The notes under the pieces are model-generated. The model was not told where the DNA came from, searched no databases, and saw nothing but the letters and a program-made list of their open reading frames with translations. Shown here in pieces: positions 59,251 to 64,000 of a stretch of DNA of 64,000 bases. The first letter of the stretch is position 1. Each line of letters starts with the position of its first letter. A program made the position numbers and the translations under genes. Origin of the DNA: Phoronis australis (lineage: Eukaryota > Phoronida > Phoronidae); NCBI GenBank assembly GCA_002633005.1, contig NMRA01000434.1, positions 200,001 through 264,000 on the forward strand, written 5' to 3'.

Positions 59251-59620
59251 TCTTCATAAGCACATCCTATACACCAGTTGCTTAAAGGCGAAGGCAACCT
59301 TTTTCCATGTCATTTTGAGCTAAAATAAGGTGGGTTGGTTATCCTAAACATATTTTCCACTTAATTACAGTTTTTCGTAATTTTATTAATTACTCGTCCG
59401 CTACTCCAGAAGTGATGTTTTAGGAGGCAAGCGTTTCCCGCCACTTGGTTTTGCGTTGACTTTACCATGCGAATCTGTTCTATTCTACTTTTGTTTTGTG
59501 CTGTTTTTCAACAATTGTCGCCACCACTTTCCAACGGCGAGTATTCTGCGACAAGATAGGTTAGTAGAGAACTCAACTATGTTGGATTTATGGATTGTTT
59601 AGTGTGTTGTAAGCTGAAAA

Positions 59621-60078
59621 TGGCTGGAGTCGGTGACCCGTATCACAGTGACAGTAGTGTGAGTGACGGAGACCTTGTTCACAGCAGTGGTGACGAGGAA
59701 TTTTTTCATGGACATTCAGTGGGTGGGTATTGTTCGAGCCCGAGTATAACGAGGCAGAGTACGCACAGGCACAGGCAACTGTGAGAGAAACGAGGCGGCT
59801 AGTGAGGACAGACGTGGTGACACATCTTGGTGCAAATGCACTGTGTGCGTTGTTATGCCTACCTCAATGGAATGCTTGTGCTGTTCAGAGTTCGACGAGG
59901 CCAAGCCACTACTGGACATGGTTAAGTGGACCTCCCGCATACCACGGACAGAGGAACAACTGTCCCACTTGCCAGAGTGTCCCGCGACACACTCCCACTG
60001 GATGGTTACCTAAGCACCCAAACTGCTTACATCGTGTGGTGTGACTCCCTCGCCACACACCTGGAACCTTCTAAATAG
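59621..60078 (+). pseudogene. P2X7-C-terminus-like cysteine-module protein, frameshifted
   Basis: Pieces in successive frames read MAGVGDPYHSDSSVSDGDLV (acidic start), then FEPEYNEAEYAQAQATVRET, then GDTSWCKCTVCVVMPTSMEC with LCCSEF, and finally LSTQTAYIVWCDSLATHLE before a stop at 60076-60078. The pattern FEPEY...WCxCxxCxxMPTxxExxCC is the zinc-binding cysteine module best known from the P2X7 receptor cytoplasmic tail. It also occurs in transposon-associated proteins of invertebrates. Frame changes occur near 59723, 59810 and 60000, so the gene is dead. Role in the element unknown. Confidence 0.6.
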
Positions 60079-60697
60079 ACAAATCCACAATAAACTTATC
60101 AAAGTTTGGCTCACCGATCTGTTCACTGAACGACAAACTGTCCTCTTCACTGGGTGTCGAACTGAGCCTGCAATCACTCCCACTACTCAATATCGCTGCA
60201 GGGCTGCTTAGAGGCTCTGGGCTGGAGAAAAAAGCACAGGGCGAATCACTACTGGTTCCAGGAATTGCATGCAATGGGATACGTTCGGAAGCACTGGTGA
60301 CAGTAGATGAAGTGCCTCCGGTCACTGTATATAGTGGCCACAGCTCGCGATGCTTCTCGCTTCAAAAACGCACTTCTCGGGGTTGGCCGGGCGACGGGGC
60401 ACTGCCGGGAATCAACACAGACGGAATTGCTTCCTTCTTCAGGCGTTGTTTCGCAGGGACCTTCATCAGTTCAGCGTACAAATTCCTTTCGTAACCGGAG
60501 GGCAGAAAGTTCTTGCCACACACACGGTAATTCTCCACTGCTTTGTGCGTTGCATGGACGGGTAACGCTGCGTTCTTCACACGAACGAGCCAAGTACGGC
60601 GAAGTGTGTCATCCATCGGAAAGTGATGCAAAGGTACTCCCAAAGCGCGCGGGAGCCGATAATTAGTACATTCCGGTACGCAGCAACAGTGTGGCAT
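60071..60697 (-). pseudogene. THAP-domain protein of the Kolobok-like element, one in-frame stop
   Basis: Starts MPHCCCVPECTNYRLPRALG and contains LHHFPMDD, a Trp (RRTWLVRVKN), VCGKNF and AIPSVLIPGS, the order of THAP landmarks. The expected CSxHF reads CGKNF, so the last zinc ligand His is Asn. A TGA at 60364-60362 interrupts the frame, which then continues through a Ser/Pro/Glu-rich tail ending NFDKFIVDLSI at 60071. It overlaps the end of the opposing gene by a few bases. The domain would bind the element's termini in an intact copy. Confidence 0.7.
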
Positions 60698-61099
60698 GTT
60701 GACTGACTAGTAAATGAAAGCAAACGACGACGGAACTTAACACAACCGAAGTGGAACAACGGCTGACTCGGCAGCTCTCACAGTCAGACTATATGAAAAG
60801 AAATTGGCGCGAAATGCTTGCCTCCTAAAACGTCACTTCTGCAGTAGCGGACGAGTAATTAATAAAATTACGAAAAGTTGTAATTAAGTGGAAAATATGT
60901 CTAGGATAACCAACCAGCCTTATTTTAGCTCAAAATGACATGGAAAAAGGTTGCCTTCGCCTTTAAAGCACCACAGAAACATAGAATTAAAAACAAATTT
61001 ACCAACATACGAGATTAGCACAGCATTAGAATGCCAGAAACAAATTTCTACTTGGAACTTTTCCTTCTTAGTCACGAAGTAACACAAAGTATACACCTG

Positions 61100-63160
61100 A
61101 AGACTTGATAAAGAGGTCAATGTAAAATACTAAAATTGCCACTAGAGGCATACCGGTAGTCAGAATATCCTAAAGTCGTCATCGTCCGTTGTCAACATCA
61201 CATAAATACACTTGCTAAATTTAGTAAAGATCCTGCAAACGGTTTGGGAGATACAGCCATGGGCGCAAAAAAAACTGCCACTAGAAGGCGCCACAGTAAT
61301 CAAAGTCATGGGAAAATTCAGCGTCAACCGTCCCCTTCATAGTAAGAACATACATGCCAATTTTCACAATCATACTTATAGCGGTTTGGTTAATAGAGGG
61401 GTGGACGCCAAAAAACAGACTCAAAAACAGTAAAAATGGCCACTGGGTGTCGCAAACTAGCTTGAATCCATCCGAAAACGGGAGGATAGCGTCATCGCAC
61501 TAATAGGTGCCTACATACCAAATTTCATGAAAATCCGTTCAGGACTTTTGAAGATACAAAGGTAAGCGTAAAAAACTAAAATTGCCACTAGGGGACACAC
61601 TGGTAGTCGGATCCATCCAAAAGTCGTCATCTTCCGTTGTTAACATCATATAAATATACTTACAAAATTTCGTAAAGATCCTGCGAACGCTTTAGGAGAT
61701 ACAGCCATAGGCGCAAAAAAACAAAACTGCCACTAGGAGACGCCACAGTAGTCGAAATCGTCGGAAAATCATCGTCAACTGTCCTCTGCATAGTGAGCAT
61801 ATACATGCCAATTTTCACAATCATCCTTTGAGCGGTTTGGTTGATAGAGGGGTGGACGCACAAAAACAGACTCGAAAACACTAAAAATGGCCACTAGGTG
61901 GCGCAAACTATGTCGAATCCATCTGAAAACGAGAGGATAGCGTCATCTCACTAATAGGTGCCTACATACCAAATTTCATGAAAATCCGTTCAGGACTTTT
62001 GAAGATACAAAGGTAAGCGTAAAAAAATTTAAATTGCCACTAGGGGGCACACCGGTAGTCGAATCCGTCCAAAATTCGTCATCTTCCGTTGTTAACATCA
62101 TATAAATATACTTACACAATTTTGTAAAAAATCCTGCGAACGGTTTAGGAGATACAGTCATAGGCGCAAAAAAACAAAACTGCCACTAGGAGGCGCCATA
62201 GTAGTCGAAATTGCTGGAAAATCATCGTAAACCGTCCTCTACATAGTAAGCATATACATGCCAATTTTCACAATCATCCTTTGAGCGGTTTGGTTGATAG
62301 ATGGGAGGACGCACAAAAACAGACTCGAAAACACTAAAAATGGCCACTAGGTGGCGCAAACTATGTCGAATCCATCTGAAAACGGCAGGATAGCGTCATC
62401 TCACTAATAGGTGCCTACATATCAAATTTCATGAAAATTCGTTCAGGACTTTTGAAGATACAAAGGTAAGCGTAAAAAACTAAAATTGCCACTAGGGGAC
62501 ACACCGGTAGTCGGATCCGTCCGAAAGTTCGCACATGCCGTCCCATTCATGAATGGAACACATGTGCCAAATTTCATGAACATGTGTCAAAGGGTTTTGG
62601 AGATAAGGCAGCGGACGCCGGACGGACGCCGCCCGGACGGATGGACGGACGGAGATGACGGCATAATGCGTCCACATATAAATATGTGGGCGCATATAAA
62701 CTAAAATTGGCACTAGCAGGAACACTGGTGAAAAGAGCTGTGCGAAAGTTGTCGTCGTCCGTTGCCAACATCATATAAATACACTTGCTAAATTTAGTTA
62801 AGATCCTGCAAACGGTTTAGGAGATACAGCCATGGGCACAAAAACAAAACAAAACTGCCACTAGGAAGCGCCAAAGTAGTCATAGTCTATAGATGCCTAT
62901 ATTCCAAATTTTGTGAAAATACGTTGAGGACCTCCGAAGATACAGAGGTAAGCGTAAGAACTAAAATTGCCACTAGGGGGCACACCGGCAGTGGGAAAGG
63001 TCCGAAATTTGTCATCATGCTTCGTCAGCTTGATAAGACCACATCTGCCAAATCTCATCAAGATCCTGTGAGGGTTTAGGAGATACAGCTGCGAACGCCA
63101 GACGCTCGGACAGAGATGTCAGCAATATGCGACCACATATAAATATGTGGGCGCATAATA
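61100..63160. repeat. Array of CCACTAGG modules with about 450-bp higher-order period
   Basis: Homologous module starts (TTGCCACTAG(G)GG...ACC(G)GTAGTC) occur at about 61138, 61584, 62036 and 62487, giving periods of 446-452 bp, with a decayed continuation at 62709-63150. Each period contains three related modules of about 145-160 bp. Their starts are GCCACTAGGGGACACACCGG, GCCACTAGGAGGCGCC and GGCCACTAGGTGGCGCAAAC. Each ends with AAATTTC...GATCC(T/G)...GGAGATACA. Near 62620 and 63100 are GGACGGACGG-rich tails followed by ACATATAAATATGTGGGCGC. No coding potential. Copies of single modules lie throughout the introns of this window. Confidence 0.7.
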
Positions 63161-64000
63161 AGGACATCTTACATGAAAAACAAAATGTTTTACCATCACA
63201 AAGTTTGGTAAGTTGATCGTTTAATAACTAGGAGAAACACCGCTGTTTTGTGACGTTTTATGACGTGTCATGATGTGGTCCGAAACTTTCTTCGGCGCAT
63301 CGGGAAATTTGCAAAAGTAACCGAAAATGTTAGCCAATGAAACGCATCAAAGATTGATTCTGCATTTTTCCACGTTCATGTGACATATTTATAAGTCATC
63401 TGGATGGCTGTTCTCGGTTAGTGTTCTTTCGAACTTGATTTGGCAACAACCAAATAACGGTCGGATTCACACGAGTTGTTTTATATTTGCCAAGTATCTG
63501 TCGAGAAGTGTAAAAACTCAGCTTGCATACGTTGGAAATTCCAGGTAGCATATTGCGACTTGATACGAGCTGACAAAAATCTCAGCTTACATTTCCAAAT
63601 TTTTAGACACAAATGCGACCTACAGCTCATTATGTCGAGCCCTATGGGGCCCTGTTTTGCGCGCGGGGGCCCTCAGCTGTTTCTCAGTAGCTTTAATGGA
63701 TAATCCAGCACTGGTTTCATTTGAGATTGGAAATGAAACCTTGGTCATTACTTCTATTTTCATTATTTAATTTCCACTGTACAATGAACTATTGACTATC
63801 CTCTCTCAATGAGCTGCCTCCTCTAATAGCACTGGGAAAGGGTGCATAACATTAAATGCCTGTTCACTTTCTTGACGTTCCTGAGTTTTTAGTAGCATTA
63901 GATGATTACGCTTCGTTCTCCAAAAACAGTCGTTTTTCTGCCATTCTCGTGCATATAGAAAACGTGATAGCTCACACATCTACTTTTACATCAACGTGTA
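63161..64000. other. Window end, no recognised gene
   Basis: Apart from the promoter-like pair at 63334-63395, nothing recognisable. A short open frame at 63476-63703 has no family resemblance. Confidence 0.3.
63334..63395 (+). promoter_or_regulatory. CCAAT and TATA-like promoter candidate
   Basis: CCAAT at 63334-63338 lies about 50 bases upstream of TATTTATAAG at 63386-63395. This spacing is common in animal RNA polymerase II promoters, with a pyrimidine-rich candidate start near 63420. No coding start was recognised in the remaining 600 bases, so this may be chance. Confidence 0.2.

Larger units (their letters stand above)
59282..60966. mobile_element. TTAA-flanked Kolobok-like transposon with about 163-bp terminal inverted repeats
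   Basis: TTAA at 59282-59285, then AGGCGAAGGCAACCTTTTTC. The right end is the reverse complement of the same sequence followed by TTAA at 60963-60966. The arms (59282-59443 and 60803-60966) match over about 163 bp with roughly ten differences. Inside are two convergent decayed genes, a THAP protein and a cysteine-module protein. TTAA targets occur in piggyBac and Kolobok, but Kolobok elements are the ones known to carry THAP domains. No DDE catalytic core is visible in 1.7 kb, so this copy is non-autonomous or internally deleted. Confidence 0.75.

Noticed and set aside
61100-63160. CRISPR-like array
   Set aside because: Units are about 150 and 450 bp with divergent sequence and no short spacers. 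The DNA is eukaryotic.

Overview
The window is eukaryotic nuclear DNA from an intron-rich animal. It has canonical GT-AG introns, exons of 100-220 bp in one gene, moderate AT content and many short inverted-repeat transposons. The protein set (Gal3ST-type sulfotransferase, contactin-associated-protein-like C-terminal domain, single-domain hexokinase, many THAP domains) and intronic repeats built around a CCACTAGG motif suggest a marine invertebrate. A deuterostome such as a hemichordate or echinoderm is possible, but the phylum cannot be fixed from sequence alone. One N (22857) marks an assembly junction.

Layout. 1-329: N-terminal part of a gag-like protein of an LTR retrotransposon, minus strand, cut by the window edge. 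859-1300: a MITE. 2090-3250: galactose-3-O-sulfotransferase. 4044-4331: THAP domain. 7951-8007: two orphan histone-type 3' stem-loops. 8038-10993: pogo-like DNA transposon with a nearly complete transposase. 10957-11186: zinc-finger-like terminal exon candidate. 13124-13329: THAP exon. 13898-24851: a three-exon plus-strand gene for a secreted protein (signal peptide, coiled coil, Ser/Thr-rich linker, CNTNAP-like fibrinogen-related C-terminus). Its first intron holds a MITE and a 5'-truncated R2-superfamily retrotransposon flanked by an 89-bp target-site duplication. Its second intron holds an inverted-repeat/direct-repeat structure at the N.

26816-41566: a minus-strand hexokinase gene rebuilt from ten coding exons, all phase-compatible. 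There is a second, alternative terminal exon. Two tandemly duplicated exon-like segments at 45.8-46.3 kb could be alternative 5' exons. 41-59 kb is otherwise repeat-rich and gene-poor: foldback elements, tRNA-derived repeats, a TA-flanked pogo-like non-autonomous element and MITE pairs. 59282-60966 is a TTAA-flanked element with about 163-bp inverted termini and two decayed convergent genes (THAP and a P2X7-C-like cysteine module), best explained as Kolobok-like. 61.1-63.1 kb is a roughly 450-bp-period array of CCACTAGG modules. Only three host genes are well supported: the sulfotransferase, the secreted protein and hexokinase. Most remaining coding-like sequence is of mobile-element origin.
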